The notes below the pieces were generated by a model. The model was not told where the DNA came from. It made no database searches and worked only from the letters and a program-made list of their open reading frames with translations. A stretch of DNA of 64,000 nt from Larix kaempferi (taxonomy: Eukaryota; Streptophyta; Pinopsida; Pinales; Pinaceae): the NCBI GenBank assembly GCA_027924585.1, contig BSBM01000191.1, forward strand, positions 186,001-250,000, written 5' to 3'. Both the position numbers and the translations under genes were made by a program. Position 1 is the first letter of the stretch, and each line of letters opens with the position of its first letter. This document shows, piece by piece, positions 1 to 11,070 of the stretch.

Positions 1-2072
1 CCTAAAGGCCTAAAAAGCAGTGGTTAAATGTATGCTAAATCCAAAGACTGTTGGCCATGATTAAATGTAATGATTAATACCTCACAGAGCCTACGGGTTG
101 GGATGTGAGATGGAGTAAGGGACAACTAATTCTAAGTGTCCCCTAGAACCTCAAGTTACAGTTAGATATGCACCTAGTTATGTCGGTTCTAGAAAATATC
201 CTCACAGAGCTGGATTCAGCTTGGATGTGAGTTGTAGACATTTTCCATGGTTGAATAAGCACCTCTCTAAACAACTCATTCCATTTGTGAGACACTGCCA
301 TTCCCTGTGTGTTTATTATCCAACATATGCTTAAGTGTGTATTCCTTTTCGCTTATCTGAATTATCACAGTGTTGAGTCAAACAAGTCATCCCCTTATCC
401 TATCCTTGCATTCTTCACCCTCACCCTTTGCTAGCAAAATTTTCAGGTCTATAAAATGATTATATTCTTGAGGTTCCGTTTTGAGTAAATGACTATTTAA
501 ACTTATATTTGATGTAATTATTGATTAACCACCATTGAAATGATTCTTCCTACTTAAATTTATCTATTAGAATGATTAAAAGAGCATGACTTATCCATTT
601 TTCACTTGCAACATCAAGAATTTTTAGCCTGGGTCATATTTTGATCAGTCTTGACCTGGTCAAACCTAGTTTGACCAAGTCAACCATAGGATTTGAGATG
701 AGTTGGACCAGTGATGTTCGAGGTTGATGATTTATTGTCCTTGGATTCCCATTTGATGGTTCCATGCAATAGACATAGGTTTCACTTGATGGGTTGATGG
801 ATTCTTATAGTTATTATTATTTACAAACCATTAATTTTATTGGTCTGGGCATGGTTGAGACTATAGATTGATTATCCAGGGAGCCACACGGTGTATGAGT
901 ACTCATCTCTAGTGCATTTGGACCTTCTGAGTCCACTGGTACACTCATATTTTAGTTATAGGCACTCTCCGAGGATATTTCACTCATATTTTCACTTTAC
1001 TACAAATTTGCCATTATAAAATGGCGTGCAACACAGTTGCATTTTTATTTGGTTCTCCTAGGGAACTACATAGAAAGTATGGGGTACAACCACTTGTTAT
1101 TACCATATATCCACACCCAAAGACACTTTGGTACAGCCATATTTGTGCCCAGGGCACCAGGTAGAGAGATACAGTCATTTTATTGATTTACAGGTGATTT
1201 TTCGAGGATAAAAATGGAATAAAATGGTCATTGAGGAAATCGATTTGGAAAAATGACCCAAGGAATTGGAATGAGGTTTGTTCAGAGGTAATTCATGATG
1301 CATCCCGCACCTTCTAGCATAGATTTCATCATTCAGTGGGGTCCACACACACTCCGGGGCATTATTTTGATGATGTATTATGCTATTGAGGGGGCCATGA
1401 TTTGGTCACTTGGTCACTTTGTGGTGTTATTGAGTCATATATTTTATCATTGTGCCATGGGGTGATGATAGTGAAGGACATTAATACCTCCTAGCCCCAC
1501 CATGTGCTCCTTACACTTGTCATAGTCATCTTTTATGTGGTGCGACCCCCTGTAGGGCCACTTTAGTGAGTGCGCACCCCCTCCTTAGTGAGTTGATCCA
1601 TGTGTTATTGCTCCGGCTCATAGTTGTTGATTGTTTTATTTTTATCTTTTGATATCCACCACTCATTCATAAAGTGGTTAGGGTTTTGGTCTCTCTCATT
1701 CCTATTTAAGGAAGAGACCCCCCTCATTGTAAAGAGACTTTTGGGCTCTTGGATTTTTGCATAATAAAAAATATCTTTTGCAAATATCTTGGATGCTTTG
1801 AATGAATTCTCTTGCGAATGATTATACATATTTTCTCTGTGTTATCATTTTGGATCTAGTTTTTTCAAAAAATTTCTCTACAGGTGGTCGTGTGGTAGAA
1901 GAGGAGGACGAATCGAAGAGGGCGCTATTATGGGGAAACCCCATATCTCTCTCTCTCTCTTCGACTTGTGTCTCGGGGAGTATCTCTATTGTATCCTTTG
2001 GTCATTTTGATGCTTCTCGTTTCATCTTTGCTATCATATAGTTTCTTTCATGCTTGATCGATTCTTACTGCA
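1..2072 (+). repeat. Probable right part of a Gypsy-type LTR (degenerate)
   Basis: No coding sequence is visible here. A TATA-like CTATTTAAG lies at 1702-1710 and an AATAAAAAAT stretch near 1762. A CA dinucleotide at 2071-2072 is followed about 8 bases later by TTGGCAGGGAAGGGCGCAC. That sequence resembles a damaged form of the TGGCGCC...GGGGA primer site usual in plant Tat/Athila elements. This order (TATA, polyA-like signal, CA end, primer-site-like sequence) suggests the U3-R-U5 of a plus-strand LTR that begins left of the window. The partner LTR and the left boundary cannot be seen, so this is only a reasonable guess. Confidence 0.35.
1702..1710 (+). promoter_or_regulatory. TATA-like box of the putative left LTR
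   Basis: CTATTTAAG stands upstream of a run that reads like an LTR transcript start and is followed within about 60 bases by an AATAAA-like signal. It fits an LTR promoter, but the LTR itself is uncertain. Confidence 0.3.
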
Positions 2073-2820
2073 AATCGTTTTTGGCAGGGAAGGGCGCACT
2101 TGTCATCTTGGATGGATAGCGATTTCACTTGGGAAGGTTGGATCTCACTCTTGATTGCCTCACTTTGGAAATATCATCAATTTTCAAGGCTTCTCAAGTA
2201 TATCCAGGTACATTTCAAAGTATTTTTTTTATTTTGGGATCCAATCCAATCATCACCATTAAAATTCATTGTTAAAACCCTCACTTAAAATTTATAAAAA
2301 TTCTCTAGCTCAAACAACTTCAAATCGTGGCGAACGATTTCTGAGTTTTCATATTAATTCCAAGCATGAAGTGGATTTATTAGGGTGTCATGCTCTATTG
2401 AATCATTCTGGCCCAAATCCCAAGGAATTGGTCTCTCCCTAATGCACCCTCTCTGAGTTTGCCCCTTTTCAGTTGTTTGACTGCTCATTTTTCGCTTGTA
2501 AGGTTTGATATTGTCATATCTACAGTCAAGCAATGTTAGGAATCCATTATCCATTCATATCTACCACTTGGGACCATTTCCCCTAAATTAAGTACATGTT
2601 TCCCAAGGCAGATGGTTTTAATAATTTGCCCTAACACCTATATCCTAGTTTTGCACTTAATCTTGAGATATTTTAACTGAACTAATCAATTTTTATATTT
2701 CATCTTCCTTAAGCCTCTACAATAGCTCAATTCCTTAAATCTAGGGTTCTACACCCTTCAATTCATTTTCATTCTTTCACTGTTTGATTTGCTTGTTTGA
2801 GTGTTTGGGTTAGATCTCTC
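2073..2820. other. Non-coding leader-like sequence, no gene seen
   Basis: This stretch follows the primer-site-like sequence at about 2080-2098. It has only short, shadow-like open frames, a CT-rich composition and no recognisable domain. It may be the untranslated leader of the element whose LTR lies to the left. I see nothing else in it. Confidence 0.3.
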
Positions 2821-2996
2821 GATCCAAGAGTAGATCAGGGGCTCCCCCTTTGTTATCTGTGGCTTGGATAGCAAGAAGTGAAGAGTGCCTCGATTTACGT
2901 GACAACAAATCTATCTAGGGAATCGAGGCCCTCTTAGGTGTCACCGGTTAGTTGTCTTTCTCTACGATCCTGGATAGGACCTTTCAAGTAGACAAC
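2821..2996 (+). repeat. Dispersed leader block, copy 1 (split by T1)
   Basis: The block starts with GATCCAAG, contains GCTCCCCCTT and TGGATAGGA, and would end in TGTGATAAC. It is interrupted at 2996 by element T1 and resumes at 13501, where TGTGATAAC is found at 13515-13523. Two related blocks are at 13767-14041 and 48598-48851. It is probably untranslated leader of an old Gypsy family; function unknown. Confidence 0.5.
2992..2996 (+). repeat. Target-site duplication of T1, left copy (ACAAC)
   Basis: ACAAC directly precedes the TG that opens the left LTR of T1. The same five bases directly follow the CA that closes the right LTR at 13500, as expected for integrase-mediated insertion. Confidence 0.85.
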
Positions 2997-3683
2997 TGAT
3001 AACAGTGTTTAGTGCAGGGTTGTGTCTACACTAGTTTAACTATCTTCCTAAGGAATGGTGAGTTCCTACGTCAGTAACTTGAAAAGATTATTACAAATTT
3101 CAAAAAGATCTATATCTATTCATCAATCAAGACAAACATATTTAAGATCTAAAACCATCCAAGAATTAAATTCATACAAGATAAGTCAGATTTAAACTCA
3201 TAGATGGTAGAAACTTGAATCTATTCATAGTAGAACAATGGAGAAATACATCCATAACATGGCATTAGATATGAATCCTTCCTCCATTGACATGAGCTTC
3301 CATTCCTTCACCCTTGCTTTTGAAGAATTTGAGCTCTTTCTCCTCCTTCAGAATCTTTCCAGCATTCCTTTACTCTTCCTTTGTCTCTCTTTACCATGCC
3401 CCAAAGCCTTTCTTATATAGCATTGGGAAATGTGCCTTAGGTTTCTCTTTTGAGTGTGGGATAATCCATTTTAGATTATTTTAGCTTGAAAACCCACTTT
3501 TCATAGGTTTTAGGCTTTTTGCACCATTTAGAATGATTTTAAGCACAATTAATGCATTTTAATGCATTTCTTAGAGAGGATTCATCTTTGCATGAAATTG
3601 TGTCATGTCTTCCTGCTGCAGGTGCATGGTAAAAATGCGCTTCTTCCGTCACTTGAATAAGGGTGTTAATTTTATTTTTAACA
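2997..3683 (-). repeat. 3' LTR of T1
   Basis: On the plus strand it begins TGATAACAGTG and ends TTTTTAACA, so the minus-strand LTR opens with TG and closes with CA. It is 687 bp long and matches 12815-13500 along its whole length. A TATA-like TATATAAG is read on the minus strand at 3412-3419. The adjacent polypurine tract at 3684-3695 identifies this copy as the 3' LTR. Confidence 0.88.
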
Positions 3684-3695
3684 GATGCCCCCTAA
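3684..3695 (-). promoter_or_regulatory. Polypurine tract of T1
   Basis: The minus strand reads TTAGGGGGCATC immediately before the TGTTA start of the 3' LTR. This is the usual plus-strand DNA priming site of a Ty3/Gypsy element. The same TTTAGGGGGCATC tract occurs next to the T3 LTR at 58168-58180. Confidence 0.75.
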
Positions 3696-5856
3696 TGTGT
3701 GAGGTCCGAAGCAGAGCTAAGGGCTGAAATACATTACTGAAATTTATACTATGTATACTGATACTCTTTATCATTCAAAGCAAGGATAAGGGAAGGAAAG
3801 CTCACATGCGATGGATTGAGGATCACACCTGTAAAACATAGCAATTTCTCAAATATATAATATCTTCCTGAGGTGGGCATACCCATGCTCAGTAGTAAAC
3901 ACGCATTGCCACGAACAATACACAGTGGATCCATGTCAAAAGCAATTTTTTTTTTTTTTTTCTTTTTTTTTTTTTTTCTGAAAATGTAAATGTGCACTTT
4001 GATGAGTGCGAGAACAAAGTCTTTTTGGGCTTCTGACATGGCAGTCTAATATTGCACAACTTTGGTAGTGCATCGATGAGTGATACACTTGTTTTTTCCA
4101 AGATCTTCGATACAAATCGACGATAGTATTAGTTTATATCATGCGAATAAGTGATCTGATGTCGAGCATAATAAAACACCATCTGATTACTGGTCATTGA
4201 TGTATACCGTTAACAGATATGAAGAGACCCACCGATAATGATGATGGAATCTAAGGTACTGAGTACAAACTAACAAGTGTGGATAGATGTTTTGAAGTCG
4301 AACACTTGTAGAATCAAACAATCAGGGGTCATTGTTGTACACCCACTGTCACTTGGGAGGAAACCTACCACTAATGACTGCAAGATCCAAGGTACTCTTG
4401 GGTTTCTAGATCCACGTCCTAGATAATGATTTGATGTCGATAGGAATAGATCCATCGGAAGGAGGGCCTTGATGTATCCCACATCAACCGATACGAAACA
4501 AAGATCAATAGTATGATATAATTTGGTCAAACTGCAAGATTCAACACTGTATATTGACACAAGGAAGGCCGACATGACTGGTCAGGATTATTTGAGGAAT
4601 GGTCGACTCGGTTTGGACTTCCCTTGAACACATAACACGACGTAGAATGGACACTTGGAAACATAGGACTTTGAGTAACTGACCTTAATGAAATCCACTA
4701 ATGCCAGATGCATTAACGGAAAGCTCCATTGGTGATGGCAAGGATAACCCATCGCTGGAGATCTAATCAAAATACTGGTACAGTTTCCTAAGGCAAATGC
4801 AGATGGTGTACTGACAGCGAAGACCAAATTATGTGCCGTGTTCAAGGGTGACAAGGACTAACTGTTGCCGTTTTCTCCAAGGATTATACTATGAAGTGAT
4901 TCAAGTCTCTACCTTTTTGGATTTTTGTGTTTTTTAATTTTTATGCTTTTTTCTTTTTTGTAAAAAAGAATAAAGAATGCTATGATACATAGGAAGGAAT
5001 GCGTGTTGCATGGGCGTACGCCTATTTTTCAAAGGCACGGGTTAGGCCAAGGAAAAGATCCATATTGCAAACAAGGGCTAAGGTAGTTGTGCACACTCTT
5101 ACGGATGTTCCTTCCCAAGGTAGGTTATCTGAAGCAGGATTATGTGTCGACGGATGGTGAAATAATACCATGTGACTGAGGTTATCCAATTTGGTGAAAT
5201 GGCCAAGTAGAAATGGTTCAATGAGGTTTACTTCAGCTTGATTCTCGTGAAAAATGCCAAAATCATAGATCATCATGAATCATGGTCTGTCTCAACTACC
5301 TGAGTCAAATAGTTCGAACTGTCAAAGTCTTCAAGTCTTGAAATAAAAACCCATTTCACTAACCAGCAGTTTAGTTAGAAACTGGTTCAAATGTGCCTTT
5401 AATATATAAAAAGATAGCAAAAAATGAGGAATTATGCACCTTTCTATCATTCAAAAGGATACAGTTTGTATATGTATGAATAAAAGATAAGTAAAAATAC
5501 TCATGATTTACCATATGTGTTCTCTGTGCAGCCGATGTATGAGAGGAAGCATTCCCTTTCAGCTTGAACTCCTAGAAGCTATGAACCTTTAGTCTTTGAT
5601 CTGCTAGTAGTGGATTAGTTTCGATGTCGAACTAGAAAATTTTGAAATAGTTTCCCATGTTTTCGAGTTTTTCCAAATTTTTCATTTTTTTGTTTGTATG
5701 AACATTTTTTGGGTCTTATCTGTAAGAAAAAGAATAAAAAAGGGAATTAGTATTTACACTATTCTTTTTGGTGTGTGCAAAGTTTACACACTTTTTGGGT
5801 TATGATGTAAGCTAGATTATTTCGGTTTCACTTATGTCCTTAAATGATGTATTCAA
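3696..5856 (-). other. Long non-coding 3' region of T1
   Basis: About 2.1 kb between the archaeal-type RNase H and the polypurine tract. The first 1.2 kb is clearly related to 58181-59290 in T3, for example the GTCGA-containing units and the GTTAACA patches. There is a long T run at about 3944-3977. Unlike T3, no antisense gene is present: only short, unrelated open frames occur. Together with T3 it shows that the family carries a long 3' untranslated segment. Confidence 0.5.
4100..4520. repeat. Three diverged tandem units of about 138 bp
   Basis: The anchor GA[TA]GTCGA recurs at about 4158, 4294 and 4433. Each copy is followed by a TTGATGT- or TCATTG-type patch and, in the first two, by AAGGTACT. 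Equivalent anchors in T3 lie at about 58595, 58734 and 58876, with the same period, so the array predates the split of the two elements. Confidence 0.55.
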
Positions 5857-6327
5857 TTAAATTGGCCATGAAATAATGTACATGCTTGCTTTTTTGGTAT
5901 GATGCCAATGAATTAGATGCCAATCAAGTACATAGTTGGCCAAAGAATCAACCAAACTATTTAGACTTCTAGGAACGTGTATATACTCAATAAACTCGAA
6001 CTGATGCTCTAAAAGACGTACTCGTAGAAACTTTCTAAACAGTGTAGGATGTTGAACCTCATACTGACCATTTAACTGGGATATAACTAATTCTGAGTTC
6101 ATTTTGACGATTATTCGTCGGATGCCAAGGGTGATAGCCTCGATAAGAAGCTCAATGACTTCGCTATATTCTGCAACATTGTTGGTTGCAGATCCGAGAA
6201 AAGTGCTTCCTGAACTAAGAACTTCGTTATTAGGTGTAAAAATGACCCATGCGGCAGAAGCAACGTTCCGAGAACTATGGTTGCCGCTGTTCGCATATCC
6301 CAAATATGTGAAAGACTCTTGTGCCAT
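5857..6327 (-). pseudogene. Archaeal-type RNase H of T1 (two catalytic Asp lost)
   Basis: Translation from ATG at 6327 gives about 156 residues. It matches the archaeal-type RNase H that Tat elements carry in addition to the RT-linked one: a glycine-rich first strand, NNVAEY, a long helix, SELVISQLNG and a C-terminal DSLAN. The fold motifs are clear, but two of the four acidic residues of the active site are changed. The first Asp is Asn (YANSGN, against FADGAS in T3) and the third is Asn (KMNSELV, against FLDSQLV). The Glu of VAEY and the Asp of VDSLAN remain. The reading frame is open, yet the enzyme should be inactive. The gene lies about 113 bp downstream of the integrase stop, and CAG stands directly before the ATG. 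Confidence 0.75.
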
Positions 6328-6439
6328 CTGCCAAAGTGACAATGCCAAGCAAGATAAGTGTGTGCCCGAAATAACTAATGTACAAAAGTTTATACAAAGA
6401 ATATAACATAATACAACAAATGGTGTGAGGCATTAGTGC

Positions 6440-7942
6440 CTACATGAAGTATTTCTTCAGATAGAGACCATTTCTGATCTCCGACATGGGCTCCCCATTA
6501 AAATTGACCAATTCATAAGCTCCCTTTTTTAACACAGTTTTGACAACAAGTGGGCCAAACCATTTAGGTACAAATTTCCCTTCTCCTATTTTATCTTGGT
6601 CTTGGTCATAAACTAAAACCAGATCGCCTTCAGAAAAGACTCGAGGACGAATGGACTTGTCATATTGTGTTTTGACCCTCTTCTTATGTACTTCTATGTT
6701 TAGAGAGGCCTCCCTTCTAGTTTCATCAAGAGAATGGAGATGGAGAAGCATTTCCTCTTCTGCAGAAGTGTTAGGTAGGAGTTCGACAATGATCTTTAAT
6801 GATGGGATTTCACATTGAATCGGCAACACAACTTCTTCTCCATAAACCAGTTGGAAAGGAGTGAATATGGTTGCAGTTTTAGCGGTTGTTCGGTAAGCCC
6901 AAAGAGCAGTAAACAACATCAAGTGCCAGTTATTCTTGTTTTTGTTAATCGTCCTATGTAACATAGTTTTCAAAACCTTGTTGATGGATTCTACTTGTTC
7001 GTTAGCTTGAGGATAATATGGCGAGGAAAAGTCCTACCGCAATCCTAACCGGTTTGTTAGTTCATCCATACAGGAATTCCTAAAATGACTTCCGTTATCA
7101 GTAGTGATTTCTTTGGGTACACCAAACCTTGCTATCACATGATTGAATAGAAAGTATGCTGCAATTTTACCCATCCAATTGAATGTAGGCATTGCTTCAG
7201 CCCACTTGGTGAAGTAGTCCACTGCTACTATGGTGTAGTGGTGGCCATCAGCTGAAGGTGGATTGACTGTCATATAATCAATGGCCCATTTTGAAAATGG
7301 ACCCACGATTACTACAGGGTGTAAAGGAGCAGGATGTGCGCGCATTTTCCTTGTGTATATTTGGCAAGGGTGACACTTTTTGACAGCACTAATGCAATCT
7401 TTGAAAATTGTAGGCCAAAAGTATCCTGCACGCAAGATTTTCTGGGCAGTTGCCAACTCAAAAAGATGACCACCACATGCTCCAGCATTGCAATCATTCA
7501 AAACTTGTTCAGCTTCCTTATGTACTAAACAACGTCTTAATATCATATTGATTCCCCAACGGTACAAAGTATCCCCGATGATGAGGTATCTTCGAGCTTG
7601 ATGTCGAATACGACGTCGTTCAATACTAGAAAGTTGAGGATCTATCCTTTGGGTTTGAAGATATATAATGAATGCTCCATACCAAGGATCAGAAGTTGCA
7701 ATGAGGAATACATGTTCATTTGCCCAAGTTTCAACATATATAGTACCCTCCTTCTCTATGGGTAACTCAGACATTAATTCAGCAAATGCCAACAAATTCT
7801 TGGCTTTAGCGTTTTTGAATTCAAGGTCAAATTCTTGTAAAATTACTATCCATTTTGAGTATTTGCCACCAACGATATGGCGGGACAAAATGTGTTTCAT
7901 GGGGTTCATTTCAGCCACTATGGTTGTTTTCCTTGGAAGTAT
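6440..7942 (-). pseudogene. End of RT-RNase H plus integrase of T1
   Basis: One continuous frame with a single TAG at 7034-7036. It starts inside the last part of the RNase H domain (KTTIVAEMNPMKHI), followed by the zinc-binding domain, the catalytic core and a C-terminal domain ending NGLYLKKYFM. The core keeps all three acids: Asp in VAVDYF, Asp in TTDNGSH and Glu in QVESIN. The first zinc His is Asn (DCNAGACGGH, against DCHAGACGGH in T3). The reverse transcriptase and most of RNase H are missing upstream, where the frame runs into non-coding AT-rich sequence at about 7943. No chromodomain is visible, as expected for a Tat element. Not functional. Confidence 0.82.
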
Positions 7943-8853
7943 TTAATGTCTAAGTCGTTGTTCTTTTTGTGTTAAACCAAGACTAGGGAATCAAAGTACG
8001 GAAAGAATTTTGCAAAATTCTTTTTTGTTTTTTGTTTTTTTTGTTTTGTTTTTTAATCTAAAATATACACAAAACTTTAAAAAAATGGTGCAAATTTTGT
8101 TGTTGTTTATAATTCAAAATTAAAGATTTTGTATCAAACTTGTGAACTATATAAAAAAAATAAAATAAAATTTTTCTATGTTTCAAAATTAAAGATTTTG
8201 GATCAAAATTTTGAAATATGTCAAAAATATTTAAATTTTTTATTCTTTTTGTTTTAGTTCACAAGTAATGAGTTGAATCGAAATTATGCAAAACCTCAAT
8301 AAATTGGGCAAATTTTCTTTACTAATCAAATTTGACTCAACACTGAAAAATTGAATTATAAAAAAAAATGAATTCTTTTTAATGAAATGAAAAAGATTCC
8401 GAATTTTCCCAAAAAAGAAAAGGCGCTCAAGTTTTGGAAAGTGGTTTCAAAAACTAGCAAAAAGCATTTACCAAAGCCCCAAAACAACCTCACCATTCAG
8501 CATTTAAACTCCACAATTTGGAAATCAACATGCATTAAAATGTGGCAGAGGTTCAAGAAACGCATGTCTTCGAAGCTGCTCACTCCTCCATTTGATGGCA
8601 GAGTTCATGGATCGTAGGCAGGAGGTCGAAAAGCTTTTAAAAAATGCGGAGGTCTGTAGATAGGAAGAGTTTTAAGAGCTGGGATATAGCATGTGGATCA
8701 TGAATAGTTGGAGTATGAATAGCTTAACACACAGACCTTGAAGCTTTCGCGCAGGGTAAATATTTACAATTGCAGGTTGTGGCAAGGTTTTTACAAAATT
8801 CAATGCAAGGGTTTACTTGTTTAAAAACTCACGCAGGGATCAAAATAATCTTC
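7501..8853 (-). repeat. Tandem duplication in T1, copy 1
   Basis: A segment of about 1.35 kb covering the start of integrase and the AT-rich non-coding leader is repeated at 8867-10233 with only scattered substitutions and small indels. The left boundary is at AAACTTGTTC and the right boundary at CAAAATAATCTTC. Both copies share the break between coding and non-coding DNA, so the loss of RT came before the duplication. Confidence 0.8.
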
Positions 8854-8865
8854 AAAAACTTGTTC

Positions 8866-9308
8866 AAAACTTGTTCAACTTCCTTATGTACTAAACAATG
8901 TCTTAATATCATATCGATTCCCCAACGGTACAAAGTATCCCCGATGATGAGGTATCTTCGAGCTTGATGTCGAATACGACGTCGTTCAATACTAGAAAGT
9001 TGAGGATCTATCCTTTGGCTTTGAAGATATATAATGAATGCTTCATACCAAGGATCAGAAGTTGCAATGAGGAATACATGTTCATCTGCCCAAGTTTCAA
9101 CAGATATAGTACCCTCCTTCTCTATGGGTAACTCAGACATTAATTCAGCAAATGCCAACAACTTCTTGGCTTTATCGTTTTTGAATTCAAGTTCAAATTC
9201 TTGTAAAATTACTATCCATTTTGAGTATTTGCCACCAACGATATGGCGGGACAAAATGTGTTTCATGGAGTTCATTTCAGCCACTATGGTTGTTTTCCTT
9301 GGAAGTAT
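8866..9308 (-). pseudogene. Duplicated RNase H-integrase fragment of T1
   Basis: A second copy of the segment from the end of RNase H to the zinc-binding region of integrase. It contains AEMNSMKHILSR and the LYRWGIDMILR patch and is cut at VLNK by the duplication junction at about 8866. It is almost identical to the corresponding part of the gene at 7500-7942 and cannot encode a complete domain. Confidence 0.8.
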
Positions 9309-10233
9309 TTAATGTCTAAGTCATTGTTCTTTTTGTCTTAAACCAAGACTAGAGAATCAAAGTATGGAAAGAATTTTGCAAAATTGTTTTTTATTTTTTG
9401 TTTTTTAATCTAAAATATACAAAAAAAATTTAAAAAAATGGTGCAAATTTTGTTGTTGTTTATAATTCAAAATTAAAGATTTTGTATCAAACTTATGAAC
9501 TATATATATTAAAAAAAAAAAAAAAAAAAAAATTTCTATGTTTCAAAATTAAAGATTTTGGATAAAAATTTTGAAATATGTCAAAAATATTTAAATTTTT
9601 TATTCTTTTTGTTTTAGTTCACAAGTAATGAGTTGAATCGAAATTATGCAAAACCTCAATAAATTGGGCAAATTTTCTTTATTAATCAAATTTGACTCAA
9701 CACTAAAAAAATTGAATTATAAAAAAAAAATTTGAATTATAAAAAAAAATGAATTCTTTTTAATGAAATGAAAAAGATTCCGAATTTTCCGAAAAAGAAA
9801 AGGCGCTCAAGTTTTGGAAAGTGGTTTCAAAAACTAGCAAAAAGCATTTACCAAAGCCCCAAAACAACCTCACCATTCAGCATTTAAACTCCACAATTTG
9901 GAAATCAACATGCATTAAAATGTGGCAGAGGTTCAAGAAACGCATGTCTTCGAAGCTGCTCACTCCTCCAATTGATGGCAGAGTTCATGGATCGTGGGCA
10001 GGAGGTCGAAAAGCTTTTAAAAAATGCAGAGGTCTGTAGATAGGAAGAGTTTTAAGAGCTGGGATATAGCATGTGGATCATGAATAGTTGGAGTATGAAT
10101 AGCTTAACACACAGACCTTGAAGCTTTCGCGCAGGGTAAATATTTACAATTGCAGGTTGTGGCAAGGTTTTTACAAAATTCAATGCAAGGGTTTACTTGT
10201 TTAAAAACTCACGCAGGGATCAAAATAATCTTC
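8867..10233 (-). repeat. Tandem duplication in T1, copy 2
   Basis: Direct repeat of 7501-8853. Differences include a longer poly-A run near 9510-9533 and an extra TTGAATTATAAAAAAAAA unit near 9710-9745. The high identity compared with the roughly 5 percent difference between the LTRs suggests the duplication is younger than, or about as old as, the insertion itself. Confidence 0.8.
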
Positions 10234-11070
10234 AAGATGAATGCATTCACCAGTCACCATCCAATTCTGGAATTGAACACGCAGCTACTAATAACCAGAA
10301 CCAAAGAAAAACACGATGCCCTTAATCAATGCAGCATTTAACCCATCAGCTGAACGAATCTACCACGTTTTTACCAGACGAAAGACAACATCAAACGAAA
10401 AACGCAGTCAGAGTTAAGAGTTTGATGAAAATGCATTCATCATACAACATTCGGCTTCACAATTGAGATGCAGAGATGAAAGCTTTCAAAACTTTCAGCG
10501 CAGATAGCATCTATTCACTAAACGGATTGGTGGCAGGATGTGAGGGAAACACACAGATTCAAATGATTTGCAGAGATTGTTAAATGGTGAATGGAAAGCA
10601 TGGTCAAGATATTCAAAGCTTTAAAGAACACCCCAATTTCGAAAATCTACAAATTGTTAAGAGCATGCAAAGAGCTTCAAATTCAGATATCTTTGAAGTT
10701 TAAAGAAAATGCAGAGTGTAAAGATTCTCAAGCTGGTTTGAATCCATCAAAGTTTAGAGATCTCAGCAATTAATCTTTTAAAAAAAAAACTTTCATGTAG
10801 AGCTGGAGCCACGCAGGGATACACGCAGAGTTACCAACCTTCAAATCGCTTAGAGCTTAGATAATGAACTTAGAGTTAAAAATTTCAGAAATGAAGACAC
10901 GGCAAAGTTAAAAACTAGATCTCAAATACATCAAGAAACTCAGAATTTCATACATACCCTAAATAAAAAATCAAGAAACCCAGATCTAACTACAGATTGA
11001 GAGAACTTGATGAATTAAAGGTCTATTTAAGGTGATCTTGAGCTTCTCAAACTGAATCTTTAGTTCTTTT
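10234..11070 (-). other. Non-coding leader of T1, part 1
   Basis: No domain is found in any frame. The sequence is rich in ACGCAG/GCGCAG motifs spaced irregularly. By position, between primer site and pol, it is the untranslated leader, interrupted at 11071 by a solo LTR and resumed at 12691-12795. Confidence 0.45.

Noticed and set aside
3749-4101. Minus-strand open frames with a poly-Lys run
   Set aside because: The lysines are the long T run at about 3944-3977 read on the other strand; no domain, and the region is untranslated in T1 and T3.
6328-6443. Intron joining integrase to the archaeal-type RNase H in T1 (and 62477-62601 in T3)
   Set aside because: GT and AG are conserved in both elements, but removal (116 and 125 nt) puts RNase H out of frame with integrase, so a fusion protein is not supported.
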